From NCBI GenBank assembly GCA_029194675.1, contig JARFXP010000001.1, positions 1,108,501-1,172,500 of the forward strand: a stretch of 64,000 bases of DNA, written 5' to 3'. Below are positions 26,216 through 36,313 of this stretch, piece by piece. The DNA is from Nitrospira sp. (GTDB taxonomy: Bacteria > Nitrospirota > Nitrospiria > Nitrospirales > Nitrospiraceae). The notes under the pieces were generated by a model. The model was not told the origin of the DNA, searched no databases, and was given only the letters and a program-made list of their open reading frames with translations. The stretch's first letter is position 1. Each line of letters begins with the position of its first letter. A program made the position numbers and the translations under genes.

Positions 26216-26875
26216 TTATTTCTTCTTTAGCCGACCTTTTCCTGATTTTGGCCTATGCTTCTTTGAGTGAGATCTTGATCCTTGAATGAGCCCCGCAATA
26301 TCGGTCCAAAGCTCTGGCATATCGAGAGCACCAGCCATTCCACGAACCTCTCTGCGAATTCGCCTGACATCCAGCTTCGGATTAGAAGTCACGATCACGC
26401 GGATATCCTGAAGGTCCTGAGGGCGGTGCGCAACAGCCTTCATGACAATCAGGTCTTCCGGGGCAACCACGGGAACGACAAGATCATCAATCTTGACGCC
26501 TATCGCATGCTCAATCGCATATCGTTCGAACGGTAATCGTCCGAGCGCGATGTCGACGCTGACACCGCTTTCAGAATGCTCGAGAAGAAGGACGGCGTTC
26601 CGCCGCGCGAATGCAATCGCGTCCGATATTCGTGGATACAAGCCTTCCACTGCCGCTAACTTGACGAAGCGGTTCAGATGCCGTTCATCCAGCAAGACCG
26701 CAACATCAACGTCTTCCGTTGCCCTTGCTTGTCCGTGGATACTAGCAGCGACCCCTCCGATAATTATGCCGGGGACATCAGACGTTTTGAAAAGAGTGCA
26801 GAGAGAGCGAATGGCAGGAGCAAGGGAAGCGAAGGAGGACGGATTTACAAGGTCGTGGTCTTTAGTTGTAGCCAC
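26216..26875 (-). CDS. Nucleotidyltransferase-fold protein (AbiEii/MNT-like)
   Basis: A 219 aa protein of the DNA polymerase beta-like nucleotidyltransferase superfamily. The signature GIIIGGVAASIHGQARATED with VDVAV (about residues 36-60) gives the GG motif and the first acidic pair, and GVSVDIALGRLPFE supplies the third acid. Related proteins are the toxin halves of AbiE-type systems or minimal nucleotidyltransferases. The C-terminus is Lys-rich. The GTG start overlaps the preceding small gene by 31 bases, so the two are translated as a pair. An antitoxin/toxin relationship is inference. Confidence 0.7.
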   Translation of the reverse strand: MATTKDHDLVNPSSFASLAPAIRSLCTLFKTSDVPGIIIGGVAASIHGQARATEDVDVAVLLDERHLNRFVKLAAVEGLYPRISDAIAFARRNAVLLLEHSESGVSVDIALGRLPFERYAIEHAIGVKIDDLVVPVVAPEDLIVMKAVAHRPQDLQDIRVIVTSNPKLDVRRIRREVRGMAGALDMPELWTDIAGLIQGSRSHSKKHRPKSGKGRLKKK

Positions 26876-27072
26876 CGACGTCTGACCTCTTGTTCAGACT
26901 CCTGCTTGAGTGCTTTCATCCGAGGAAGAAGGCCCAATCCAGCGGCGATCCGGTAGGCAGCATCCATTTTCTTGAATTTTATCTCCAGTGGAGTATGCCG
27001 CAACTCGTCCGCGATAATTTGATTAACGGCACGCCAGCGATTGCGATAGGCCTGCGCTTCTTTCTTTGTCAT
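26845..27072 (-). CDS. Small partner protein upstream of the nucleotidyltransferase
   Basis: A 75 aa basic helical protein (MTKKEAQAYRNRWRAVNQII, then LPRMKALKQESEQEVRRRW). Its ATG overlaps the gltD stop by four bases, and its own 3' end overlaps the nucleotidyltransferase gene by 31 bases. Small basic proteins of this type precede nucleotidyltransferase genes in other genomes, consistent with an antitoxin or adaptor role. A comparable 73-codon gene precedes the second nucleotidyltransferase at 48596. Confidence 0.6.
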   Translation of the reverse strand: MTKKEAQAYRNRWRAVNQIIADELRHTPLEIKFKKMDAAYRIAAGLGLLPRMKALKQESEQEVRRRWLQLKTTTL

Positions 27073-28505
27073 TTCACCGATGTCTTCGCCGACTTGCCGG
27101 CTTGCAGATACTGATCGATCCCCGCCGCCATTTTGCGGCCTTCGGCGATGGCCCAGACGATGAGTGACGCGCCGCGTTTGGTGTCGCCGCCGGCGAAAAC
27201 GCCGTCGAGGTTGGTCATGAAGCTCTCGTCCACTGATACCGCCCCGCGCGCGTCATACTTCACACCCAGATCGTCGAGCAGGCCGTTCTTGACCGGACCG
27301 GTGAACCCCATGGCCAGCAGCACGAGATCAACGTTCATCTCGAATTCGGTCCCCGGCATCGATACAAACTTTCCACTTTCGAACTTGACACGGTTTGCAT
27401 GTAATTTTGTGACGTGGCCATTGTGGCCGGTAAACTTCGTCGTGGACACACTCCATTGCCGGTCGCAGCCCTCCTCGTGAGCGTGCGATGTGCGCAGTTG
27501 CATCGGCCAGAGCGGCCAAGGGGTCGATTCGGCCCGCTGCGTCGGCGGTTCCGGCAGCAATTCAAATTGATGCGCTTCGACACAGCCTTGACGGTGCGCG
27601 GTGCCGAGGCAGTCGGACCCGGTATCACCTCCACCGATGATGACCACTCGTTTACCCTTCGCTGTAATCGGCTCGTCGCTGAGAGGAATGCCCGCCGTCC
27701 GCTTATTCTGCTGGGTGAGATACACCATGGCCGGATGCACACCCTTCAGCTCGCGCCCCGGGATCGCCAACTCGCGGGCCTGCTCAGCACCGAGGGTCAG
27801 TCCGACAGCATCGAACTGTTTGCGCAGCTGTTCGCCGGTGATGTCTTTGCCCACCGTGACGCCTGTTTGAAACTTCACCCCTTCGACCTTCAGCTGTTCC
27901 AGCCGTCTGTCGATGACCCACTTCTCCATCTTGAAGTCGGGAATGCCGTAACGGAGTAACCCGCCGATCCGATCGGCTTTTTCGAAGAGCGTCACGTCGT
28001 GGCCGGACCGAGCCAGCTGCTGCGCGGCAGCGAGTCCAGCCGGACCGGAACCGACAATCGCCACCGATTTCCCGGTTTTCACGACCGGCAGAATCGGCGT
28101 GACGAGTCCGTCGTTGAACCCGCGATCGACGATGTTCCATTCAATGATGCGGATTGCAACCGGATCTTCATTGATGCCGAGCACGCAGGCTCCCTCGCAG
28201 GGCGCTGGACAGAGCCGACCGGTGAACTCGGGGAAATTGTTCGTCGTATGAAGCGCTTTGAGGGCATCCTTCCATCGCCCGCGATAGACCAGATCGTTCC
28301 ACTCCGGGATCAGATTGATCACGGGACAGCCGGTGTTGCCTTGGCAAAACGGCACCCCGCAATCCATGCAGCGCGCGCCCTGGGTTTTCAGTTTCTCCTC
28401 GGAGATCGGTTCGTACATCTCCTTCCAATCGAGCACACGCAGCTCGATCGGCTTGCGCTTCGGGCCCTCTCGGGTATATTTCATGAAACCCTTTGGATCA
28501 CCCAT
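27069..28505 (-). CDS. gltD: Glutamate synthase small (beta) subunit
   Basis: A 478 aa flavoprotein that passes NAD(P)H electrons to the large subunit in the GOGAT reaction. The N-terminal iron-sulphur region shows CMDCGVPFC and GCPVINLIPEWNDLVYRGRW. FAD binding is at VAIVGSGPAGLAAAQQLA (about residue 150) and NAD(P)H binding at VVIIGGGDTGSDCLG (about 290). The C-terminus AGGDTKRGASLIVWAIAEGR is canonical. It lies downstream of gltB across a 76-base gap containing a TGAGTGCTGAG repeat. A small gene overlaps its stop codon. Confidence 0.95.
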   Translation of the reverse strand: MGDPKGFMKYTREGPKRKPIELRVLDWKEMYEPISEEKLKTQGARCMDCGVPFCQGNTGCPVINLIPEWNDLVYRGRWKDALKALHTTNNFPEFTGRLCPAPCEGACVLGINEDPVAIRIIEWNIVDRGFNDGLVTPILPVVKTGKSVAIVGSGPAGLAAAQQLARSGHDVTLFEKADRIGGLLRYGIPDFKMEKWVIDRRLEQLKVEGVKFQTGVTVGKDITGEQLRKQFDAVGLTLGAEQARELAIPGRELKGVHPAMVYLTQQNKRTAGIPLSDEPITAKGKRVVIIGGGDTGSDCLGTAHRQGCVEAHQFELLPEPPTQRAESTPWPLWPMQLRTSHAHEEGCDRQWSVSTTKFTGHNGHVTKLHANRVKFESGKFVSMPGTEFEMNVDLVLLAMGFTGPVKNGLLDDLGVKYDARGAVSVDESFMTNLDGVFAGGDTKRGASLIVWAIAEGRKMAAGIDQYLQAGKSAKTSVK

Positions 28506-28514
28506 TTCTTCAGT

Positions 28515-28543
28515 CCTGAGTGCTGAGAGTTGAGTGCTGAGTG
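28515..28543. repeat. TGAGTGCTGAG short repeat between gltB and gltD
   Basis: Two tandem-like units of TGAGTGCTGAG separated by AGT occupy the short gltB-gltD gap. Related text occurs in the membrane-protein gene near 12198-12255. It may be an interspersed repeat of this genome. Confidence 0.45.
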
Positions 28544-28581
28544 AAAATCAGGATCTCAGCACTTTCTTGCTTAGCACTTAT

Positions 28582-31500
28582 TCAATGCACCGCGCTCGCC
28601 TTGCGCTTCCGTTCTTCCAAGACTCGCTTGTAATCCACCGGCATCACCTTCACAAACTTCGGCAAGATGGCCTCGAATGTATCGAGGACTTGCTTGGCCT
28701 TTCGGCTACCCGTGTACATGAAGTGCTTTGCGATCAGATCATGCAGGAGCCGCTTATCTTCGGCCGTCGTCACCGCTTCCAACTCGACCATCCCGGTGTT
28801 GCAGCGGCTCTGGAACGTCCCAAGGTCGTCCAGCACGAACGCCACTCCCCCGGACATGCCGGCCGCGAAGTTACGCCCGGTCCTGCCGAGCACCACGACT
28901 ACGCCACCGGTCATGTACTCACAACCGTGATCGCCCGTCCCTTCGACGACGGCATGCGCCCCGCTGTTCCGCACGGCAAACCGTTCACCCGCCATTCCGT
29001 AGAAATAGGCCTCGCCTTGCGTTGCTCCATAGAGTGACGTATTGCCGATCAAAATCGTCTCTTCAGGATGATAAAGAATGTTCTTCGGCGGGAAGACAAT
29101 GATCTTGCCGCCGGACAATCCCTTGCCGATGTAATCATTGGACTCGCCTTCCAATGTCAGCGTGATACCTTTCGCAAGGAAGGCTCCGAACGATTGACCG
29201 GCCGAGCCGGCGAACCTAATTGAAACCGTGTCTTCCGGCAACCCGTCCGGCCCGTACGTCTTCACGATCTTGCTCGAGAGCACCGTGCCGGTCGTGCGGT
29301 TGATGTTCCTGATCGGGAGCTCGAGCCTGACCTTCTCACCCTTCTCGATCGCAGCCTTGCAGAGTTCGACGAGCTTGTTGTCGAGGATGTCGGCGAGACC
29401 ATGGTCCTGCTTCTGCACACAATAGCGCGGCACATCCGCCGGGACATCAGGAGCCGTCAGCAGTGGCGTGAGATTCAACCCCTTCGCTTTCCAGTGGTCA
29501 ACGGCTTTCGTGGTCTTGAGCTTGTCGACACGGCCGACCATCTCGTTGATCGTCCGGAAACCTAGCCTTGCCATCAGCTGCCGTGCTTCTTCGGCCACGA
29601 AGAAGAGATAGTTCACGATGTATTCCGGTTTGCCGTCGAACTTCTTGCGTAATTCCGGATCCTGCGTCGCAATACCGACGGGGCAGGTGTTCAGATGACA
29701 CTTGCGCATCATGATGCAGCCTTCGACGATCAGCGGCGCTGTCGCGAATCCATATTCCTCTGCCCCAAGCAAGGTGGCGATGACGACGTCGCGGCCGGTC
29801 TTCATCTGGCCATCGGTCTCGACTCGGATGCGGCCGCGTAGGTCGTTGAGAACCAGCGTTTGATGAGTTTCCGCCAGACCCAGCTCCCACGGGATCCCGG
29901 CGTACTTGATCGATGCCAATGGGGACGCGCCCGTGCCACCCGAATCGCCGCTGATGAGCACCTTGTCCGCATGGGCCTTGGCGACACCGGCTGCGACCGT
30001 GCCGACGCCGACCTCCGCCACCAGTTTCACGGAGACACCGGCATCCGGATTGGAATTCTTCAAGTCGAAGATGAGCTGGGCTAAGTCCTCGATCGAATAG
30101 ATGTCGTGATGCGGCGGCGGCGAAATCAGTTGTACGCCGGGCGTGGCATAACGGAAGCGCGCGATGTTCTCGTCCACCTTGTGTCCCGGCAGCTGGCCGC
30201 CTTCGCCGGGCTTGGCTCCCTGCGCCATCTTGATCTGCAACTCCCGCGCGTTGATGAGGTAATGGGCCGTGACTCCGAATCGGGCCGAGGCCACCTGCTT
30301 GATGTAGCTGTTCTTCGAATCACCGTTCGGCAAGGGTGTGAACCGCTCCGGATCCTCACCGCCTTCCCCCGTGTTGCTCTTGCCGCCGAGCCGGTTCATG
30401 GCAATCGCGAGCGTTTCATGCGCTTCCTTGCTGATCGACCCGAACGACATCGCGCCCGTGTTGAAGCGCTTGACGATGTCTTTCGCTGGCTCCACTTCTT
30501 CGATAGGAATCGACTGCGGCGCGAACTTGAAATCGAGCAGGCCGCGCAGGTTTGACCGCCGTTGACTCTCGTCGTTGACGAGTTGAGCGAATTCGGCGTA
30601 GGTCTTCGCGTCGTTCGCGCGACTGGCATGCTGCAGTTTATAGATTGTTTCCGGATTCCAGTTATGGTGCTCGCTCTGAATGCGGTAGTGGACCTCTCCG
30701 CCGAAATCCAGTTGGCGGATCGCCGCCGGTTCGTAAGCAGTGAGGTGTCGGCGTAGCGTTTCTTCACCAATATCGCGAATCCCGACTCCTTCGATGCGCG
30801 ACGCCGTGCCGGTGAAGTAGCGCTCGATAACTTCGTGATTCAGCCCGATGGCCTCGAAAATCTGGGCTCCACAGTAGGACTGCACGGTCGAGATACCCAT
30901 CTTGGAAAAGATCTTGAGCAAGCCCTTGTTGATGGCCTTGATGAACTTGCCTTCCGCGGTCTGCGCGTCGAGCCCTTCCGGCAGATAGCCATCGCGCTCC
31001 ATGTCCACGAGCGTTTCGAAGACCAGGTACGGATTGATCGTCCCGGCGCCGTAGCCGATCAAACAGGCGAACTGATGGACATCGCGCGGCTCTCCGGTCT
31101 CCAGAATTAACCCGACTTCGGTTCTCGTGCATTCCCGCACCAGATGATGGTGCACGGCCGAAATACCGAGGAGGCTTGGGATGGGCGCCCAAGCCTCATC
31201 GACCCTGCGATCGCTGAGGATCAAGAACTTGTACCCCTCCTTGATCGCGTGTGACGCCTCCTTACAGAGTTCATCGACCGCCGCACCGAGACCGTCCGCT
31301 CCTTCAGTCACGCGGAATAACATGCGGAGCGTCTTGCTCTTGAAATTCGGATCGGAGATGCCGCGGATCTTTTGGAGATCGGCGTTCGTCAAAATCGGCT
31401 GTTGCACCTTGATGCGGCGGCAAGATTCGGGCGACTCATCCATCAAATTCGGCTTCGGACCGATGTTCGTGACGAGCGACATCACGAGCTGTTCGCGAAT

Positions 31501-33099
31501 CGGATCGATCGGCGGGTTCGTGACCTGGGCAAACAGTTGCTTGAAGTACTTGAACAAGAGCTGCGGTCGATCGGACAACACCGCCAACGGTGTGTCGGTG
31601 CCCATCGACGACACCGGCTCTTCGCCGTTCACGATCATGGGCGTGATGACCATCTTGAGCTCCTCGACCGTATAGCCGAAGGCTTGCTGCCGCTGCCTGA
31701 TCGTCGGGTGATCCGGCTGCGGAACATTCAACGGCTCCGGCAGCTCATCGAGCGAGACACCGTATTGCGTCACCCAACTGCGATAGGGCTTCCGCTTGAC
31801 GATGTCGGATTTGATCTCTTCGTCGTCAATGATCCGGCCCTGCGCCGTATCGACCAAAAACATGCGTCCGGGCATGAGACGGCCCTTCATGCGGATCTCC
31901 TTCGCCGGAACCGGTAAGACTCCGGCCTCCGATGCCAGGACGACCGTGCCGTCCGCCATGACCTGATAGCGACAGGGGCGGAGACCGTTGCGATCCAGGG
32001 TGGCGCCGATCATCTTGCCGTCGGTAAAACAGACCGCCGCCGGTCCGTCCCACGGCTCCATCATCGCCGCGTGATACTGGTAGAAGCCCCGGCGATCCAA
32101 ATCCATCTGGGCATTCGCCACCCACGGTTCGGGAATCAACATCATCATGGCATGCGGCAGCGATCGCCCCCCAAGCAGCAGGAATTCGAGGGCATTATCC
32201 AGACAGGCCGAGTCGCTTTGATTGTCGGAGACGATCGGGAATAGTTTCTCCATGTCCTTCCCGAACAGCTCGGAATGAAGGCGGCCTTGGCGAGCTCTCA
32301 TCCAATTGACGTTCCCCTTCAGGGTATTGATCTCCCCGTTATGGCACACATACCGATAGGGATGGGCACGCGGCCAAGTAGGAAAGGTGTTCGTACTGAA
32401 GCGTGAGTGCACCAAGGCCAGTGCGCTTGCCATCCGTTCATCGGTGAGGTCCTGGTAGTAGGCCGCCATTTGATGCGGCAACAGCAGCCCCTTATAGACG
32501 ATGGTATTGGCCGACAAGCTGGATACGTAGAAATGTTCTCGTCCTAGAATGGCCGACTCTGCCACGGCCTTCTCAACCCGTCTGCGGATCACATAGAGTT
32601 TCCGTTCGAATTGCGCCTCATTCAGCGCGTCGCGCGCGACAAAGATCTGCCGCATGAACGGCTCCGTCGTTCGCGCTACCGAGCCGATCGTGTCGCTTTT
32701 GACCGGCACATCACGCCAGCCGAGCAGGCGCAGGCCCTCTTCCCCAATGACTTCAGTGAACAGCTTCTCGCACAGCCGTCGGGAATCTGCATTGGGCGGC
32801 AGAAACAACTGCCCCACCCCGTACTCGCCGACTTCCGGCAATGACACGCCGGCATCCTCCGCGACTCGTTTCAAGAATGTGTGCGGGACCTGCAGAAGAA
32901 TTCCGGCTCCATCTCCCGTGCATGGATCACAGCCTTGCGCGCCTCGATGGGTAAGGTTCTCCAATACTTGCAGTCCTTTACGGACAATGTCATGGGATTT
33001 CTTCCCTTTGATATTGACGACAAAGCCGATCCCACAAGAGTCCTTCTCGTGCTGAGGATCGTAGAGTCCCTGTCGGCTGGGAAACCCAGGAATATTCAT
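28582..33099 (-). CDS. gltB: Glutamate synthase large (alpha) subunit
   Basis: A 1505 aa enzyme making two glutamates from glutamine and 2-oxoglutarate. A short propeptide precedes the nucleophile Cys22 ([12 protein letters not shown]) of the class II amidotransferase domain (about 22-430). The central domain follows, then the FMN-binding synthase domain with the 3Fe-4S ligands in [16 protein letters not shown] (about 1150) and GGDSGGT-type loops. The C-terminal GXGXG beta-helix ends the protein (for example [12 protein letters not shown]). The length is normal. A 19-bp palindrome lies 28 bases upstream of the start. Together with gltD it is the ammonia-assimilation enzyme of this organism. 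Confidence 0.96.
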   Translation of the reverse strand: MNIPGFPSRQGLYDPQHEKDSCGIGFVVNIKGKKSHDIVRKGLQVLENLTHRGAQGCDPCTGDGAGILLQVPHTFLKRVAEDAGVSLPEVGEYGVGQLFLPPNADSRRLCEKLFTEVIGEEGLRLLGWRDVPVKSDTIGSVARTTEPFMRQIFVARDALNEAQFERKLYVIRRRVEKAVAESAILGREHFYVSSLSANTIVYKGLLLPHQMAAYYQDLTDERMASALALVHSRFSTNTFPTWPRAHPYRYVCHNGEINTLKGNVNWMRARQGRLHSELFGKDMEKLFPIVSDNQSDSACLDNALEFLLLGGRSLPHAMMMLIPEPWVANAQMDLDRRGFYQYHAAMMEPWDGPAAVCFTDGKMIGATLDRNGLRPCRYQVMADGTVVLASEAGVLPVPAKEIRMKGRLMPGRMFLVDTAQGRIIDDEEIKSDIVKRKPYRSWVTQYGVSLDELPEPLNVPQPDHPTIRQRQQAFGYTVEELKMVITPMIVNGEEPVSSMGTDTPLAVLSDRPQLLFKYFKQLFAQVTNPPIDPIREQLVMSLVTNIGPKPNLMDESPESCRRIKVQQPILTNADLQKIRGISDPNFKSKTLRMLFRVTEGADGLGAAVDELCKEASHAIKEGYKFLILSDRRVDEAWAPIPSLLGISAVHHHLVRECTRTEVGLILETGEPRDVHQFACLIGYGAGTINPYLVFETLVDMERDGYLPEGLDAQTAEGKFIKAINKGLLKIFSKMGISTVQSYCGAQIFEAIGLNHEVIERYFTGTASRIEGVGIRDIGEETLRRHLTAYEPAAIRQLDFGGEVHYRIQSEHHNWNPETIYKLQHASRANDAKTYAEFAQLVNDESQRRSNLRGLLDFKFAPQSIPIEEVEPAKDIVKRFNTGAMSFGSISKEAHETLAIAMNRLGGKSNTGEGGEDPERFTPLPNGDSKNSYIKQVASARFGVTAHYLINARELQIKMAQGAKPGEGGQLPGHKVDENIARFRYATPGVQLISPPPHHDIYSIEDLAQLIFDLKNSNPDAGVSVKLVAEVGVGTVAAGVAKAHADKVLISGDSGGTGASPLASIKYAGIPWELGLAETHQTLVLNDLRGRIRVETDGQMKTGRDVVIATLLGAEEYGFATAPLIVEGCIMMRKCHLNTCPVGIATQDPELRKKFDGKPEYIVNYLFFVAEEARQLMARLGFRTINEMVGRVDKLKTTKAVDHWKAKGLNLTPLLTAPDVPADVPRYCVQKQDHGLADILDNKLVELCKAAIEKGEKVRLELPIRNINRTTGTVLSSKIVKTYGPDGLPEDTVSIRFAGSAGQSFGAFLAKGITLTLEGESNDYIGKGLSGGKIIVFPPKNILYHPEETILIGNTSLYGATQGEAYFYGMAGERFAVRNSGAHAVVEGTGDHGCEYMTGGVVVVLGRTGRNFAAGMSGGVAFVLDDLGTFQSRCNTGMVELEAVTTAEDKRLLHDLIAKHFMYTGSRKAKQVLDTFEAILPKFVKVMPVDYKRVLEERKRKASAVH

Positions 33100-33126
33100 C
33101 TGCCTATCTCGTTCAAAGGATGAAAG

Positions 33127-33145
33127 TTCCCTATAGTATAGGGAA
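33127..33145. promoter_or_regulatory. Perfect 19-bp palindrome upstream of gltB
   Basis: TTCCCTATA, one central base, TATAGGGAA: two perfect 9-base arms. On the minus strand it contains TATACT, a good -10 box, about 36 bases upstream of the gltB ATG; the matching -35 is weak. A repressor or activator site controlling gltBD is inferred. A separate TTGACA (33250-33245) with a poor -10 lies further upstream. Confidence 0.5.
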
Positions 33146-33340
33146 TGAGATCTGCGAGAAACTTGGGTGGATTTGCCCCCATAGCGTTCAGGGTGAACCT
33201 CACCCGGTTGTTAAGATGGGACCTTACTGGATGGGTCATTCTTCTGTCAAGGTTACGACAGGCATAGCCTTTCCTTGACGACCAAGGCGTCTTCTGCCAT
33301 TGTTTAGTGTCATTTGGTTCATTACTCATCAGGGGGTGGT

Positions 33341-34636
33341 ATGGATAAGCAACCATCGCGTTCAATTGCCGTTGTGGGATTGGGCTACGTAGGCCTCCCA
33401 ATTGCCGTGGCATTTGGGAAGATTGCTCCTGTCGTTGGGTTTGACATCAATAAAAGGAAAATTGAAGAACTACGAAAGGGAATCGATCGGACAGGAGAGG
33501 TATCACAAAATGATCTAACTGCTGCTCAAATAAGATACTCATCGGAGCCCTCGGACCTTAAAACGGCCGACTTCATTATTGTTGCAGTTCCGACTCCCAT
33601 CAATGAAGCATTACAGCCGGATCTCACCGCCTTAGAAAAAGCCTCGGAGCTGATCGGGCGACACTTATCTTCAGGTACCATCGTGGTCTATGAATCGACT
33701 GTTTACCCGGGCGCGACGGAAGAAGTGTGTCTGCCGATCTTGGAACGTTCTTCTGGAATGAAAGCGGGCGGAGATTTTAAATTAGGTTACTCACCGGAGC
33801 GAATAAATCCCGGGGATAAAGAACATACACTCGAAAAGATTACCAAGGTCGTATCGGCGCAGGACCCTGAATCTCTGAACATCGTAGCGGACACATATGC
33901 GTTAGTTGTGAAAGCGGGTGTTCATCGAGCATCAAGTATCAGGGTCGCAGAAGCAGCGAAGGTCATCGAAAACACTCAACGAGACCTTAATATTGCACTG
34001 ATGAACGAGCTCGCTTTGATTTTTCATCGACTAGGAATAGATACCAAATCTGTGCTTGAAGCCGCAGGGACGAAATGGAATTTTCTCAAGTTCTCTCCTG
34101 GTCTTGTCGGTGGCCATTGTATCGGAGTGGATCCTTATTATTTGACTTCAAAGGCGGAATCAGTGGGCTATCATCCACAAGTCATTCTTTCTGGCCGGCG
34201 CATTAACAACGGCATGGGAAAGTTTGTGGCGGAACACACCATGAAGCTACTCAGCCACTTATCACGACCTGCTAATGAACTCAGAGTAGGGGTGCTCGGC
34301 TTGACGTTTAAGGAAAACGTTCCAGATCTCCGTAACAGCAAAGTGCCTGACATCGTCTCCGAACTTCGTGAATATGGAATCGACGTACTCGTACATGATC
34401 CCATCGCAGAGAGTGAAGAAGCCGTGGCAGAGTACGGCATTCATCTCGTCGAATGGAAAGAGATGAAAGACCTTGATGGATTGATTATTGCCGTTGCGCA
34501 CAAGAAGTTTTCCAATATGAGCGTCGTCGATCTACTGAAGCCTCTTCGCAATCAGAAGCAAGGCGTCGTGATCGACGTGAAGAGCATCCTTGATCCAAGT
34601 CACATTCCTGCGTCGATAAGATACTGGCGGCTGTAA
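33341..34636 (+). CDS. Nucleotide-sugar (UDP-HexNAc type) dehydrogenase
   Basis: A 431 aa NAD-dependent UDP-sugar 6-dehydrogenase, making UDP-uronic or UDP-HexNAc-uronic acids for polysaccharides. The N-terminal Rossmann motif is IAVVGLGYVGLPIAVAFGK; the middle domain has YSPERINPGDKEHTL; the catalytic Cys lies in GLVGGHCIGVDPYYL (about residue 260). The sequence groups with TviB/WbpO/WbpA enzymes more than with UDP-glucose dehydrogenase (inference). ATG at 33341 follows AGGGGG. AT content is higher than in the flanking genes. Confidence 0.88.
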   Translation: MDKQPSRSIAVVGLGYVGLPIAVAFGKIAPVVGFDINKRKIEELRKGIDRTGEVSQNDLTAAQIRYSSEPSDLKTADFIIVAVPTPINEALQPDLTALEKASELIGRHLSSGTIVVYESTVYPGATEEVCLPILERSSGMKAGGDFKLGYSPERINPGDKEHTLEKITKVVSAQDPESLNIVADTYALVVKAGVHRASSIRVAEAAKVIENTQRDLNIALMNELALIFHRLGIDTKSVLEAAGTKWNFLKFSPGLVGGHCIGVDPYYLTSKAESVGYHPQVILSGRRINNGMGKFVAEHTMKLLSHLSRPANELRVGVLGLTFKENVPDLRNSKVPDIVSELREYGIDVLVHDPIAESEEAVAEYGIHLVEWKEMKDLDGLIIAVAHKKFSNMSVVDLLKPLRNQKQGVVIDVKSILDPSHIPASIRYWRL

Positions 34637-34751
34637 CGACATGCTGGATCTCAGAGACAGGACAATCTCGATTGCGGGCAAGTAGGGATGTTCCTCGATC
34701 CTGGCTTGAAGAGAGCATTCTCTTAACCATCACCCCTTCTTGAAACAACTC

Positions 34752-35037
34752 TTAACGAGAGCGGAGGACCAAGAGGTTGGCCTGCCGCATGAGCCGCAGC
34801 ACAGGAGGTTGGAACGTGCGAATCCCCTCCGCTCGCAGCCGCACCCAGGCCTTGCGGTGGCTCTCTCCCAGAAACGGCGCGGTGGTGATCCCCGCTCGAA
34901 TAGGGCCCGTGAGCACCTCATCGGTGTCTGCCGTCTTCGGCCTCCGCTTGGTGGGCGAGAGGGACAGCTGTGCACCGCGACCCTGCTGCGCATAGAAGGT
35001 CGACCGACTCAGGCCCCATTCCTGACAGACCCCGCAC
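34752..35037 (-). pseudogene. IS3-type transposase orfB fragment (older, interrupted element)
   Basis: Minus-strand text GVCQEWGLSRSTFYAQQGR, then FLGESHRKAWVRLRAEGIRT and VLRLMRQANLLVL, is the N-terminal part of an IS3-family OrfB. It stops about 95 codons in, before the DDE residues. Its 5' side is cut by the insertion of another IS3 element at 35038. The rest of the older element resumes at 36314, where its orfA lies in the same orientation. Confidence 0.65.
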
Positions 35038-35097
35038 TGTGCTAGGCTCGAAAAAGTGGACGCCTTCAACCTATGATCTGAGGTCTGGAGGTGTGAG

Positions 35098-35415
35098 ATG
35101 GAACGAGTTCCGCGACAGCAGTATACGAAGGAGTTCCGTGAGCAAGCGGTGCAGCTGGTCCTGGAACAGAAGTTGACGATTCCAGAGGTAGCAAGACGCC
35201 TGGCCATGTCGGGCAAGACGCTCGAGAACTGGGTGTGTCGAGCCCGGCGCGGTCAGCTCGCGACGCTGGGGGAGAGCCGACGGCCCGTGACAGAGCTGGA
35301 GGCCGAGGTCTCTCGGCTGAAGCGCGACCTGGCCGAGGCGCGGATGGAGCGCGACATCTTAAAAAAAGCCACCGCGTACTTTGCCAAGGCGCAGCTGCCC
35401 GGTACGCGCTCATGA
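35098..35415 (+). CDS. IS3-family transposase OrfA, copy 1
   Basis: A 105 aa DNA-binding protein with an HTH domain (YTKEFREQAVQLVLEQKLTI, PEVARRLAMSGKTLENWV) and a leucine-zipper-like tail (TELEAEVSRLKRDLAEARME). A run of seven A at 35361-35367 is a likely -1 slippage site for making the OrfAB fusion, since orfB is in the -1 frame. The sequence is the same as in copy 3. Confidence 0.85.
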   Translation: MERVPRQQYTKEFREQAVQLVLEQKLTIPEVARRLAMSGKTLENWVCRARRGQLATLGESRRPVTELEAEVSRLKRDLAEARMERDILKKATAYFAKAQLPGTRS

Positions 35416-36273
35416 GGACGCTGCGGCCCCAGTATCCCCTGAGTGTGTTGTGTCGGGTGCTGGAGGTGTCCCGAAGTGGGTACTATGCCTGGCGCACGCG
35501 CCGTCCCTCGAAGCGCGCTCAGGAGAACGCGCGCCTAGAAGTGGCGATCCAGGCCGCGCATGTGCGCACCCGGCAGACCTATGGGCCGGAACGTCTCCAA
35601 GCGGAATTGCGTGAGGATGGGTTCCCCGCTGGGGTCGGACGCATCAAACGGCTACGCAAGAAACTGAGACTACGTTGCAAACAGGTGCGCTGGTTCACGA
35701 CCACGACGGATTCAAAGCACTCGCTGCCGGTGGCGGAGAATGTCTTGGCCCAAACGTTTGTCGCCACGCGCCCGAACGAGACCTGGGTCACCGACATCAC
35801 GTATATCCCCACCGCAGAAGGGTGGTTGTATCTGGCGGGGATCAAAGATCTGTATACATGTGAGGTGGTTGGGCATGCGATGGGGGCGCGGATGACGACG
35901 GACTTGGTGCAGGGGGCGCTCAGGAACGCTCTCGACACCAAGCGCCCGGCCCCGGGGCTCATTCATCATTCTGATCGCGGCTCTCAATATTGTGCCCAGG
36001 ACTATCAAGCGCAATTGCGGCAGTTCGGCCTGACCCCGTCTATGAGTCGGAAGGGCAACTGCTATGATAACGCGCCGATGGAGAGTTTCTGGGGAACGCT
36101 CAAGAATGAGCTGGTGCACCACCGGCGGTATGAAACACGGGAGCAGGCTCGGCGAGAGATCACGGAGTACATCGAGGCTCTTCTATAACCGTCAGCGTCG
36201 GCATTCCAGGCTGGGAAATTGCTCGCCCGCGGTGTTTGCCCAGCAGTGGGCTCGTCAACAGCTGGCGGCGTGA
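35412..36273 (+). pseudogene. IS3-family transposase OrfB, copy 1, frameshifted near C-terminus
   Basis: DDE integrase-type transposase. All three catalytic acids are present: TWVTDITYIP, HHSDRGSQYC and PMESFWGTLKNE. An extra base near 36178, compared with copy 2, changes the end to EALL and a stop at 36188; the original tail (YNRQRRHSRLGN to QQLAA, ending 36273) is in another frame. Loss of about 30 C-terminal residues probably impairs but may not abolish activity. Its ATG overlaps the orfA stop. Confidence 0.8.
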
Positions 36274-36313
36274 GGCGGCAACTCATGGCGTCCACTATTG
36301 ACAACCGGGGTCA

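Larger units (their letters stand above)
35038..36313 (+). mobile_element. IS3-family insertion sequence, copy 1
   Basis: A 1276-bp element bounded by imperfect inverted repeats starting TG; both inner ends share AGTGGACGCC. It carries orfA and orfB in overlapping frames. Copies at 49723 and 51754 define the ends. Flanks are CAC and CCC, so no perfect target duplication. It is inserted in an older IS3-type element of opposite orientation. A one-base insertion truncates orfB near its C-terminus. Confidence 0.85.

Noticed and set aside
34752..35216. A 154-residue minus-strand gene
   Set aside because: It joins antisense of IS3 copy 1 orfA to the orfB relic of the older element; only 34752-35037 is meaningful.
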